A stretch of DNA of 39,449 nt. It comes from Peptococcaceae bacterium (GTDB lineage: Bacteria; Bacillota; Peptococcia; DRI-13). The stretch's first letter is position 1; every line of letters begins with the position of its first letter. The DNA is taken from the NCBI GenBank assembly GCA_020054815.1, contig JAIHAN010000006.1:1-39449 (forward strand), read 5' to 3'. The notes below the pieces were generated by a model. That model was not told the origin of the DNA. It was given only the letters and a program-made list of their open reading frames with translations, and searched no databases. The position numbers and the translations under genes were made by a program. This document shows positions 16,408 to 23,591 of the stretch, piece after piece.

Positions 16408-18201
16408 CTACTCTTTGATAACGGCCGCAAATTTACATTTTTCTAAACAGGCACCACACTTAATACACTTTTCCACATCAATAACATAAGGCTCTTTAAC
16501 CTTACCACTTATCGCGTTGGTGGGACAGTTCCGCGCACACAGACCGCAGCCACGGCATTTTTCGGCCAGGATCTTATAAGTTAAGAGGGCTTGACAAACC
16601 CCGGCGGGACACTTCTTGTCGTAGATGTGGGCTTCGTATTCGTGACGGAAATAGCGCAGAGTGCTTAATACCGGGTTAGGAGCAGTCTGACCCAGACCGC
16701 ACAGGGAAGCATTCTTAATGGTCTTGGCTAAGGTCTCCAGGTTTGTTAAGTCTTCAGGAGTTCCCTTACCTTCAGTTATCCTGGTGAGGATTTCCAGCAT
16801 GCGTTTGGTCCCGATACGACAGGGAGGACACTTGCCGCAGGATTCATCCTGGGTAAATTCCAGGAAGAAGCGGGCAATGTCTACCATACAGTTGTCTTCG
16901 TCCATGACAATGAGCCCGCCTGAACCCATCATGGAACCAATAGCCGTCAGGTTATCATAGTCTATTTCAATATCAAGAAGCTCGGCTGGGATACAACCGC
17001 CGGAAGGGCCTCCTGTTTGGGCTGCCTTAAACTTCTTGCCCTTAGGTATTCCGCCGCCGATATCATAAATAATAGTTCTTAGTGTGGTACCCATAGGAAC
17101 TTCAATAAGTCCCGTGTTATTGATTTTTCCGGCAAGGGCAAATACTTTGGTGCCTTTACTCTTCTCCGTACCCATGGAAGCAAACCATTCCCAACCGTTG
17201 CGTATAATTGGCGGTACGTTAGCAAAAGTCTCTACGTTATTAATAATGGTTGGTTTACCCCAGAGACCGGCCACAGCAGGGAAAGGTGGTCTTGGCCTGG
17301 GTTCGCCTCTCCGTCCTTCAATGGAGGTTAAGAGTGCTGTCTCCTCACCGCAGACAAAAGCCCCGGCGCCTAAACGAATATCAATATCAAAGTCAAAGCC
17401 TTTACTAAAGATGTTCTTTCCTAAAAGACCCAGTTCACGGGCTTGTTTGATGGCAGTCTGTAAACGTTCTACAGCAATAGGATACTCCGCCCGCACATAA
17501 ATGTATCCCTGGTTGGCACCGATGGCATAACCGGCGATGGCCATAGCCTCCAGAACAGCATGGGGGTCACCTTCCAGCACACTCCTGTCCATAAAAGCAC
17601 CGGGATCCCCTTCGTCAGCATTGCAGACCACATATTTCTGGTCCCCTTGGGATTTGCTGGCAAATTCCCACTTAACGCCGGTGGGGAAACCGCCGCCTCC
17701 CCGGCCTCTCAGGCCTGATTTCTTAATGACGTCAATAACTTCTTGGGGGGTCATCTCATGAAGTACCCTGGCCAAGGCAAAATAGCCATCCCGGGCAATA
17801 TACTCCTCGATAACCTCAGGGTTAATATGGCCGCAGTTAGCCAGGGCCACCCTTTTCTGATGTCTGAAGAACTCAATATTATCGAATTCCAGTGTCCTGG
17901 TTTCCTTGTCAGGTTCATGGTATAAAAGCCGCTGTACTGGACGCCCTTTAATAAAATGTTCTTCAACGATTTCATTAACATCCTGGGGTTTGACCTGGCA
18001 GTAAAAAGTTCCCTCCGGATAAACCACCATAATTGGACCCAAATTACAAAAGCCGAAACAGCCTGTTTCTACAACTTTAATTTCTTTATCTAAACCTTTT
18101 TCTGCTAATTGTTTAAGAAGTTCCCTTCTTACCAGCTGACTGTCCGAAGAAGTACACCCAGTACCGGCACAAACCAGTACGTGGGAACGATAAAATTCCA
18201 T
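16408..18201 (-). CDS. hndC: NADH-binding flavoprotein subunit HndC/NuoF-like
   Basis: This 597-residue subunit passes electrons between NAD(H), FMN and Fe-S clusters. An N-terminal thioredoxin-like 2Fe-2S domain (Cys11, 16, 48, 52) is followed by the NuoF core with the FMN/NADH loop [10 protein letters not shown] (about 167-176), the N3-type 4Fe-4S motif SCGKCPPCR (about 455-463) with a later Cys (about 502), and a C-terminal double 4Fe-4S ferredoxin ([11 protein letters not shown] and [11 protein letters not shown]). The extra N- and C-terminal clusters distinguish it from complex I NuoF and match HydB/HndC. A strong AAGGAGGAG ribosome binding site precedes the start. Electron bifurcation is inferred from this composition. 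Confidence 0.94.
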   Translation of the reverse strand: MEFYRSHVLVCAGTGCTSSDSQLVRRELLKQLAEKGLDKEIKVVETGCFGFCNLGPIMVVYPEGTFYCQVKPQDVNEIVEEHFIKGRPVQRLLYHEPDKETRTLEFDNIEFFRHQKRVALANCGHINPEVIEEYIARDGYFALARVLHEMTPQEVIDVIKKSGLRGRGGGGFPTGVKWEFASKSQGDQKYVVCNADEGDPGAFMDRSVLEGDPHAVLEAMAIAGYAIGANQGYIYVRAEYPIAVERLQTAIKQARELGLLGKNIFSKGFDFDIDIRLGAGAFVCGEETALLTSIEGRRGEPRPRPPFPAVAGLWGKPTIINNVETFANVPPIIRNGWEWFASMGTEKSKGTKVFALAGKINNTGLIEVPMGTTLRTIIYDIGGGIPKGKKFKAAQTGGPSGGCIPAELLDIEIDYDNLTAIGSMMGSGGLIVMDEDNCMVDIARFFLEFTQDESCGKCPPCRIGTKRMLEILTRITEGKGTPEDLTNLETLAKTIKNASLCGLGQTAPNPVLSTLRYFRHEYEAHIYDKKCPAGVCQALLTYKILAEKCRGCGLCARNCPTNAISGKVKEPYVIDVEKCIKCGACLEKCKFAAVIKE

Positions 18202-18233
18202 GAAAACTCCTCCTTATCCTACGCCTGACCGGC

Positions 18234-18599
18234 CTATTCTTCCAGATTCACTAACCATTCGGTAACCGGCTGGTTATTGACAATATGCTGCACAATAATT
18301 TTTTTCACATTCTCCGGGGTCACCTTCCCGTACATATAGGGGTTTTTCCCGGGGACTGTAATAGTGACAATAGGCTCCTTATGGCAGAGTCCAGGGCATC
18401 CTGTCTGAGTCACATGGATATTAGCAAGGCCACGGGTGTTAAGTTCCTCGATCACCGCATTGAGAACCTCCCGGGCACCGTTGGAGATACCACAGGTTCC
18501 CATAGCAACGGTAATTGTAGGCGCTCCCGTATTTTCACGAACTGAAATCGTCTTTTCCGCCTTTTCCTTAATGGCTTTTAATTCCTCCAAAGACCGCAT
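18234..18599 (-). CDS. hndB: 2Fe-2S ferredoxin-like subunit HndB
   Basis: This is a 121-residue thioredoxin-like 2Fe-2S protein. GTCGISNGA (Cys36) and TGCPGLCHKEP (Cys68, Cys72) are the recognisable cluster segments. Only three cysteines are evident, and the position where a fourth is often found reads Gly-Ala; from memory HndB of Desulfovibrio shows the same GTCGI-x-GA pattern. It sits between hndA and hndC. Its role is probably intermediate electron transfer inside the complex. Confidence 0.85.
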   Translation of the reverse strand: MRSLEELKAIKEKAEKTISVRENTGAPTITVAMGTCGISNGAREVLNAVIEELNTRGLANIHVTQTGCPGLCHKEPIVTITVPGKNPYMYGKVTPENVKKIIVQHIVNNQPVTEWLVNLEE

Positions 18600-18614
18600 T
18601 CAGGCGTCCCCCTT

Positions 18615-19115
18615 TCACTTATCCTCAGCATATTTTTTAACTATATCGGCTACGTCTTGAGCCGTAAGCCGGCCGTGTACATTATCATTAACGGTCAACA
18701 CGGGTGCCAAACCACAGGCACCCAGACACCGGCATGCTTCCAAAGTAAACATTCCATCTTCTGTGGTTTCGCCCACTTTAATTTTTAACTGCTTTTCGAA
18801 TTCCGCCAGAATATCACCGGCGCCTTTTACATAACAGGCCGTACCCAGGCAAACGCTGATTTTGTACTTACCTTTGGGTACAGTAGAAAAAAGGGTATAA
18901 AAACTTACTACACCATAAACTTCACTAAGAGGGATACCCAGCTTTTCCGCAATGTAGGCCTGAACATTTTCGGGTAGATAACCCAGGGCCTGCTGGGTTT
19001 GGTGCAATACAGGAATCAAAGATCCCGCCTGACCTTTGTACTTCTCAACAATCTGGTCAATGATGGTGTAAATTCCTGGTTCATTGCCTGCATTGCACTG
19101 GCATTGACAACTCAT
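18615..19115 (-). CDS. hndA: NuoE-like 2Fe-2S subunit HndA
   Basis: This 166-residue subunit is the first gene of the operon. Four ligands of a NuoE-type 2Fe-2S cluster are visible: Cys89 and Cys94 (CLGTACYVKG), then Cys130 and Cys134 (CLGAC). The helical front part with LIPVLHQTQQALGYLP and VYGVVSFYTLFS is typical of the family. The N-terminus is Cys-rich (MSCQCQC), possibly adventitious. The ribosome binding site is AAGGAGG. Promoter elements lie at 19261-19232, giving a leader of about 110 bases. Confidence 0.93.
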   Translation of the reverse strand: MSCQCQCNAGNEPGIYTIIDQIVEKYKGQAGSLIPVLHQTQQALGYLPENVQAYIAEKLGIPLSEVYGVVSFYTLFSTVPKGKYKISVCLGTACYVKGAGDILAEFEKQLKIKVGETTEDGMFTLEACRCLGACGLAPVLTVNDNVHGRLTAQDVADIVKKYAEDK

Positions 19116-19231
19116 TGTACATTCCTCCTTACTAAATCATTTATAATATTAGGAAAATATGTGATAGTCTTCACTTTTACAATCAACTAATTAGCCCTTT
19201 TGCAAGGGCGATATATTGGTATGGCGGTACA

Positions 19232-19261
19232 ATTTTATCTCATTTTATTAAATATTGTCAA
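19232..19261 (-). promoter_or_regulatory. Sigma-A promoter of the hnd operon
   Basis: TTGACA (19261-19256) and TAAAAT (19237-19232) are separated by 18 bases on the minus strand. The leader then carries a hairpin, GCCCTT and AAGGGC at 19194-19209. Further down, TGTGA-N6-TCAC at 19160-19174 partly resembles a Rex (NADH/NAD) operator, but the outer bases of the consensus are missing. Confidence 0.65.
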
Positions 19262-19270
19262 TTGTACTAA

Positions 19271-19292
19271 AGTACTAGTGCCTTCTAGTACT
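19271..19292. promoter_or_regulatory. Operator-like inverted repeat upstream of the hnd promoter
   Basis: AGTACTAG and CTAGTACT are exact 8-bp arms around a six-base spacer, ending 10 bases upstream of the -35 hexamer. The position suits a dimeric regulator. I do not recognise the consensus. Confidence 0.4.
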
Positions 19293-19326
19293 ATTAGTGA
19301 TTTGTGAAACATCCTTGCAATTTCAT

Positions 19327-19342
19327 TGTTCCACGTGAAACA
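19327..19342. promoter_or_regulatory. parS: parS-like ParB-binding site, one mismatch
   Basis: TGTTCCACGTGAAACA differs from the parS consensus TGTTTCACGTGAAACA at one base. It lies in the parB-hndA gap, about 65 bases upstream of the hnd -35 element. Confidence 0.75.
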
Positions 19343-19529
19343 AATATTTCCTTCTTTTCATGTTCTAGGTTTCACAATTTTATTCCCTAGGTATCTCTAT
19401 CATACCACGTTTCCTGCAGCACCCCAAGCCGGAAAATAATGTAGATTATGAGTTTTTAGATTATTAGCTGTAATTAATATCATTTCTCTTTTCAACTTTT
19501 TTATTTATAAGGGTCGTATATGGGTCTTA

Positions 19530-19545
19530 AGTGATATTTATCACT
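19530..19545. repeat. Perfect 7-bp inverted repeat beside the parS palindrome
   Basis: AGTGATA and TATCACT are exact arms around TT, four bases from the left end of the 48-bp palindrome. Apart from the parS sites and the promoter elements, the rest of the gap 19116-19657 shows nothing else that I can name. Confidence 0.35.
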
Positions 19546-19549
19546 AATA

Positions 19550-19597
19550 TAATATTAATAGGGAATGTTTCACGTGAAACATTCCCTATTAATATTA
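19550..19597. promoter_or_regulatory. parS: Consensus parS in a 48-bp perfect palindrome after parB
   Basis: The 16-bp consensus parS, TGTTTCACGTGAAACA, lies at 19566-19581. The dyad continues without a mismatch through ATTCCCTATTAATATTA on each side to 24 bases per arm. It lies 60 bases past the parB stop. As RNA it would form a very stable hairpin that could protect or end the parAB transcript, though no clean U tract follows. Confidence 0.95.
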
Positions 19598-19657
19598 ACA
19601 CAAAAAGGTGATTTTACTCTCGAGATGTTAGAAACCGGGTGTGGGAGGACCCAAAAA

Positions 19658-20536
19658 TTAAATATTTTCTCCTTGCAGTACCAGGGCTACAATTCTTTCG
19701 AGATCGTCGGTACTATAGTAATCAATTTCTATTTTTCCTCTTTCCCCCTGGTCCTTAATTTTAACTTTGGTACCAAAAAGACTCCTTAATTTGGCCTCAA
19801 TATCCAGCATAATGGGGGAAAGCTTGTTGTCTTTCTCGATTTTTTCTTCTTTTGCCTTTTTGTTTTCCTCTTCTACGGCCCGCCTGACCAGACTCTCTGT
19901 TTCCCGTACGGACAGATTTTTATCACATACTTCCTGGGCAATGGCTATTTGCAGTTCCTCGCCGTTAAGAGCCAGCAAGGGACGAGCATGTCCCACCGTC
20001 AACTGTCCCGCAGATAATTTGTCCAGAATAGGATCGGGCAGGTTAAGGAGTCTTACCATATTAGCAATAAAAGACCTGCTTTTGGAGATCTTCTGTGAAA
20101 CTTGCTCCTGGGTAAGTTTGAATTCTTCCATGAGGCGTTTATAAGCCACCGCTTCTTCCACAGGATTAAGATCTTGCCTCTGTATATTTTCCACCAGGGC
20201 TATTTCCATCATCTGTCCATCGCTGAATTCCTTAACTACAGCAGGTATCTTCACCAGACCTAAACGCTGGCAAGCCCTTAATCTTCTTTCCCCTACTACC
20301 AGTTCGTATTTTCCTGGACCCACAGGCCTCACTACCACAGGCTGTACTACACCGTGTTCCTTAATGGACTCCGCCAGTTCATTTAATTTTTCTTCATCAA
20401 ATCTTCTCCGGGGTTGAAAAGAGTTAGGCCTGATCTTATGTATTTCAATCTCCATTACAGGTTCATCAGAAGATACCAATTCAGGTGAACTGGGTATAAG
20501 GGCTGAAAGTCCTTTTCCCAAACCTTTTTTATTCAC
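19658..20536 (-). CDS. parB: Chromosome partitioning protein ParB (Spo0J)
   Basis: ParB is a CTP-dependent DNA clamp that loads at parS and recruits SMC to the origin. The 292-residue length is typical. The N-terminal MNKKGLGKGLSALIP is the classic ParA-interacting peptide. The nucleotide-binding segments VVGERRLRAC and ENIQRQDLNPVEEA are followed by the parS-reading helix-turn-helix (LTQEQVSQKISKSRSFIAN), and the C-terminal part is the dimer domain. The GTG start lies inside the end of parA (8-base overlap), with AAGAGGTGA as ribosome binding site. Three parS-type sites are within 2.3 kb. Confidence 0.97.
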   Translation of the reverse strand: MNKKGLGKGLSALIPSSPELVSSDEPVMEIEIHKIRPNSFQPRRRFDEEKLNELAESIKEHGVVQPVVVRPVGPGKYELVVGERRLRACQRLGLVKIPAVVKEFSDGQMMEIALVENIQRQDLNPVEEAVAYKRLMEEFKLTQEQVSQKISKSRSFIANMVRLLNLPDPILDKLSAGQLTVGHARPLLALNGEELQIAIAQEVCDKNLSVRETESLVRRAVEEENKKAKEEKIEKDNKLSPIMLDIEAKLRSLFGTKVKIKDQGERGKIEIDYYSTDDLERIVALVLQGENI

Positions 20537-21290
20537 GTTCGATCACCTCTTTCGCAAGCTCTTGGTACTGTTCAGCTCCTTTGGACTTGGGATCATAAAG
20601 AATAATAGGCATGCCGTGGCTGGGCGCCTCACTGAGACGTACATTTCGCGGGATAATAGAACTAAACATTTTTAGTTCCGGGCGGGCTTTAACCTCATCT
20701 ACCACCTGTATGGACAAATTTGTACGGGCGTCAAACATGGTTAAAACTGTTCCCTCAATTTTCAATTCTGGATTTAGGTGTTTTTTTACCAAAATGATGG
20801 TATTCATTAACTGGCTTAAACCTTCCAGAGCATAATACTCACACTGAATGGGAATAAGCACACTGTCAGCCGCTGTCATGGCATTAAGCGTCAATAAACC
20901 CAGAGAGGGGGGACAATCAATGATAATAAATTCATAATCATCTTTGATAGGGGCAATAGCTTTTTTTAGTTTCATTTCCCTGGAGATGGCGGAAACCAAC
21001 TCCACTTCAGCGCCTGCCAGCTGTATGGTAGCCGGTGCGACAAAAAGATTATCTACCTGAGTTGAGAGAATGATGCTCTTCATTGGCATGCCATTAATAA
21101 GACAATCATAAATACAACGGCCCGTGCTGGTCTTGTTGATACCCAGTCCACTAGTGGCATTACCCTGGGGGTCAACATCGATGATAAGCACTTTTTTGCC
21201 TAATGAAGCAAGACAAGCACCAAGGTTGATGGCTGTAGTTGTTTTAGCCACACCACCTTTTTGATTGGCAATAACAAGAACCTTACCCAT
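20529..21290 (-). CDS. parA: Chromosome partitioning ATPase ParA (Soj)
   Basis: This is a 253-residue Walker-type ATPase with the deviant P-loop KGGVAKTT (11-18), the VDPQGNATSGLG switch, and IIDCPPSLGLL as Walker B region. It works with ParB in origin segregation and, in Bacillus, also acts on DnaA. ATG start with AGAGGTG ribosome binding site. Its upstream region (21291-21842) is unusual: it holds a possible small gene or structured RNA, a LexA-like operator on a TATAAT promoter, and a hairpin repeat element. This gene is probably transcribed from that promoter unless a closer one exists. Confidence 0.97.
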   Translation of the reverse strand: MGKVLVIANQKGGVAKTTTAINLGACLASLGKKVLIIDVDPQGNATSGLGINKTSTGRCIYDCLINGMPMKSIILSTQVDNLFVAPATIQLAGAEVELVSAISREMKLKKAIAPIKDDYEFIIIDCPPSLGLLTLNAMTAADSVLIPIQCEYYALEGLSQLMNTIILVKKHLNPELKIEGTVLTMFDARTNLSIQVVDEVKARPELKMFSSIIPRNVRLSEAPSHGMPIILYDPKSKGAEQYQELAKEVIERE

Positions 21291-21401
21291 TTCGTCACCT
21301 CTTGTTTTCTATTACAGTTCATATTTCCACATATCTTTTTGTCTTCCTTCTTAGTTATATTTATTTTTGCAAATGAGGGAACAGCTTGTTCATACCAAAT
21401 G

Positions 21402-21467
21402 TTACTGTCTCTTTAAAGGGACGTATTTAGCTCCAGTTGGGAGCAACCCCCTCTTAAAGGTTATCAT
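21402..21467 (-). CDS. Possible 21-residue small protein, or structured RNA, upstream of parA
   Basis: ATG at 21467, with a GAAGGG ribosome binding site eight or so bases upstream, opens a 21-codon basic frame containing KRGLLPTGAKYVPLKRQ. It starts about 30 bases downstream of the expected start point of the LexA-boxed promoter. The same DNA can fold: ten pairs between 21411-21420 and 21449-21459 enclose a GCTCC/GGAGC hairpin (21430-21444). So it may be a leader peptide, a small SOS-type protein, or an RNA element controlling parA. I do not recognise it. Just downstream is GAAC-N5-GTTC at 21379-21391, similar to the operator. Confidence 0.35.
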   Translation of the reverse strand: MITFKRGLLPTGAKYVPLKRQ

Positions 21468-21504
21468 CTTACCCTTCTCTTTTTTAATCAATATAACACA
21501 TATT

Positions 21505-21524
21505 ATTATAGGAACAAGTGTTCT
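21505..21524 (-). promoter_or_regulatory. Promoter with LexA/DinR-type SOS box ahead of parA
   Basis: GGAACAAGTGTTCT (21511-21524) matches 12 of 14 positions of the Gram-positive LexA box CGAACRNRYGTTYC. It directly abuts TATAAT on the minus strand (21510-21505), and TTGTGA about 19 bases further upstream could be a weak -35. A repressor here would block transcription towards the small frame and parA-parB. Confidence 0.55.
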
Positions 21525-21547
21525 GTTTATCACAACAAAATCAACAA

Positions 21548-21768
21548 GTCGCTACCCGTTACCCGATCCCCGCTACGTTTTAAATGTTAACTGCAAACTA
21601 AGTTCCGATTTCCGACTGCCGACATCTGAGTAACGATTATCAACCGCCAATATCCGACTACCGACTCCGATAGTAATAGCAAATACTCCAAAGATAATAC
21701 ACATAAATCGGATATCGGAAAACGGATATCGGATGTCGGGAAGGAGGTGGCGGAAAGCGGGAAGCGTC
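21548..21768. repeat. Hairpin repeat element, copy A
   Basis: The element begins GTCGCTACCCG and ends CGGGAAGCGTC, imperfect terminal inverted repeats shared with copy B at 25541-25629. The interior is rich in CCGAYT-type words on the left and their complements (CGGATATCGGA) on the right, so the whole segment can fold. It has no coding frame. It lies in the noc-parA gap and looks like a small non-autonomous mobile or REP-type element. Confidence 0.6.
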
Positions 21769-21802
21769 CAGTAATTAATTAGACAGTAGTACAAAAGAAA
21801 GA

Positions 21803-21832
21803 GGGTAAATGTTTCACGTGAAACATTTACCC
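21803..21832. promoter_or_regulatory. parS: Consensus parS in a 30-bp perfect palindrome after noc
   Basis: Consensus parS TGTTTCACGTGAAACA lies at 21810-21825 and is extended symmetrically by GGGTAAA/TTTACCC. It begins 10 bases past the noc stop, and on the minus strand is followed by TCTTTCTTTTG, so it also looks like an intrinsic terminator for noc. Confidence 0.95.
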
Positions 21833-21842
21833 CGCGGTTCCT

Positions 21843-22694
21843 TTAATTTTTTATTTTAGGAATTTGAATAACCACTTCAATGTAGTCTTCATGGTTTTTT
21901 TCGGTCATTTTGGCGGCAAGACCCGCTTCTTGGATGGTGGTGACTGCCGTACGTATAGTGTTGAGATAAATCCGCATATCCTTAAAGATACGGACAATTT
22001 TTTGTCCTCTTTCCGTGTTTGTGTTGGCTATATTCTTATCTTCAAGAATTTTTTCCACTAAAGCATCGGTTTCCCTTACATTCAGTTCTTTCTCATATAT
22101 TTCTTTTAAGGCTGCCAGCTGTGTAGCGGCATCAGGGAGTTTCAGCAAGGCCCGGGCATGCCTTTCAGTAATCACTTCTGTAGAGATATTCTTTCTTACC
22201 ATCTCGGGAAGCTTCAATAATCTCAATTTGTTGGCAATGGTGGACTGGCTCTTGCCGACTCTTTTAGCTATTTCTTCCTGAGTGAGACCGAAATCCTGTA
22301 TTAACCGGTGATAACCTTCGGCTTCTTCAAAAAAGTTGAGGTCTTCTCTTTGAAGATTTTCAATTAATGCCATTTCGGCAATTTCCCGGTCGCTTAAGTC
22401 CCGGATAATAGCAGGGATGGTTTTCTTACCGATACTTTGGGAAGCGCGCAGACGTCTTTCCCCGGCCACCAATTCATAATGGTTGTCCACACGCCGGACA
22501 ATAATGGGCTGAATCACACCGTATTCCTTAATGGACTTGGCCAGATCTTCTAACTGGACTGGATCAAAAATTTTGCGGGGTTGAAAGGGATTGGCCTTTA
22601 TACTGGAAATACTGATCTCCCGCACCTGATCATTTTTTTCTTCTATATGATTACTATTAATTCCGAGAAGTTTTGTAAGAGATTCTCTCACCAC
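21843..22694 (-). CDS. noc: Nucleoid occlusion protein Noc
   Basis: This 283-residue ParB paralogue is a CTP-dependent clamp that blocks division over the nucleoid. It shares the ParB core (LVAGERRLRAS, ENLQREDLNFFEEA, the helix-turn-helix LTQEEIAKRVGKSQSTIAN). It is assigned to Noc by its place after rsmG, by the C-terminal pattern NTIRTAVTTIQEAG then DYIEVVIQIPK, and by the N-terminus MVRESLTKLLGI, which could be the amphipathic membrane-targeting helix. GTG start with AAAGGGGG ribosome binding site. Whether it binds its own sites or parS cannot be told; no Bacillus-type Noc site is seen. Confidence 0.9.
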   Translation of the reverse strand: MVRESLTKLLGINSNHIEEKNDQVREISISSIKANPFQPRKIFDPVQLEDLAKSIKEYGVIQPIIVRRVDNHYELVAGERRLRASQSIGKKTIPAIIRDLSDREIAEMALIENLQREDLNFFEEAEGYHRLIQDFGLTQEEIAKRVGKSQSTIANKLRLLKLPEMVRKNISTEVITERHARALLKLPDAATQLAALKEIYEKELNVRETDALVEKILEDKNIANTNTERGQKIVRIFKDMRIYLNTIRTAVTTIQEAGLAAKMTEKNHEDYIEVVIQIPKIKN

Positions 22695-22789
22695 AAGAAC
22701 TACCCCCTTTCCTCCTATATCTATGATATTCGGCTTATTTGTTAAATCTCCTGCTGGTATTTACTTTTTTTTCCATAATATCAAAAGTA

Positions 22790-22846
22790 TCTTTCCAGAT
22801 CTTTTTAAAAAGGTATCCGCCTCCGGGATCAGGACGCCTGGAAAGA
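22790..22846. repeat. Long-loop inverted repeat in the noc-rsmG gap
   Basis: TCTTTCCAG and CTGGAAAGA are exact 9-bp arms 39 bases apart. Between them are a perfect 12-bp palindrome CTTTTTAAAAAG (22801-22812) and a GCCTCC/GGACGC hairpin with one mismatch. It may end the mnmG-rsmG transcript. Confidence 0.4.
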
Positions 22847-22874
22847 TTCTAGTCTGTACAGTTGTGAGCCTTAT

Positions 22875-23591
22875 TTATTCGAGAGGTTTTTTCGCCGGTA
22901 TTCCCGGCCGTCTGGGAAACCGGCCAGGGGTAGGTGCAGTCTTTTGGATAACGATAATGAGCCTTTTACTTTCCTGCTTTGGTAAAACAAAGTCCTTCAT
23001 CTCGTAAAGATTGCCGCCTAATTCTTGAATGGCCTTTTTTGCTCCTTTATATTCCTCAAGTCCCTCCGGACCTTTATAGGCAAGAAATTTGCCACCTGGT
23101 TTCACAAAGGGCAGGCAGTATTCGCTCAGAACAGATAATTTAGCCACTGCCCTGGAAACCACATAATCAAACTTTTCCCTGTATTCTTTGTTTTGCCCCA
23201 TTTCCTCTGCGCGGCCATGAACAGCCTGTGTTCCCGTAAGCTGTAATTTTTGTATAAGATGATCTAAAAAACCAATGCGTTTTTGCAAAGAATCTACCAG
23301 GGTAACTTGCAAATCTGGGTTCATAATCTTCAGGGGTATGCCGGGAAATCCTGCTCCCGTACCCAAATCAAGAAGCCTGCTTTGGGATTGCCATCCGGTA
23401 ATCTTCATCCCTAACAAGGAATCATAAAAGTGTTTAATGATGATCTCCTCTTCTTCTTCGATGGCGGTGAGGTTAAACTTTTGGTTCCACTCTCGTAATT
23501 CCTCCTGGAAAACCGCAAATTTCTCCAGTTGTTCTGCTGTGGGGTAAATTTCACTTTTCTCTAGGAGTTCTTTTAAGAAATCTTTTTTCAC
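22875..23591 (-). CDS. rsmG: 16S rRNA (guanine527-N7)-methyltransferase RsmG
   Basis: This 238-residue SAM-dependent enzyme methylates G527 of 16S rRNA. The SAM site [17 protein letters not shown] (about 69-85) and [10 protein letters not shown] are diagnostic of RsmG/GidB. The GTG start overlaps the mnmG stop by four bases (GTGA), so the two are translationally coupled. The C-terminus has a short basic, proline-rich extension ([15 protein letters not shown]). Confidence 0.96.
   Translation of the reverse strand: MKKDFLKELLEKSEIYPTAEQLEKFAVFQEELREWNQKFNLTAIEEEEEIIIKHFYDSLLGMKITGWQSQSRLLDLGTGAGFPGIPLKIMNPDLQVTLVDSLQKRIGFLDHLIQKLQLTGTQAVHGRAEEMGQNKEYREKFDYVVSRAVAKLSVLSEYCLPFVKPGGKFLAYKGPEGLEEYKGAKKAIQELGGNLYEMKDFVLPKQESKRLIIVIQKTAPTPGRFPRRPGIPAKKPLE

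Noticed and set aside
19160-19174. Full Rex operator in the hnd leader
   Set aside because: Only the inner TGTGA and TCAC match; the outer A/T bases of the consensus are missing, so I did not list it as a site of its own.
21379-21391. Second LexA box (GAAC-N5-GTTC)
   Set aside because: The spacing is five rather than four bases, outside the known consensus; it is mentioned only as a relative of the box at 21511.
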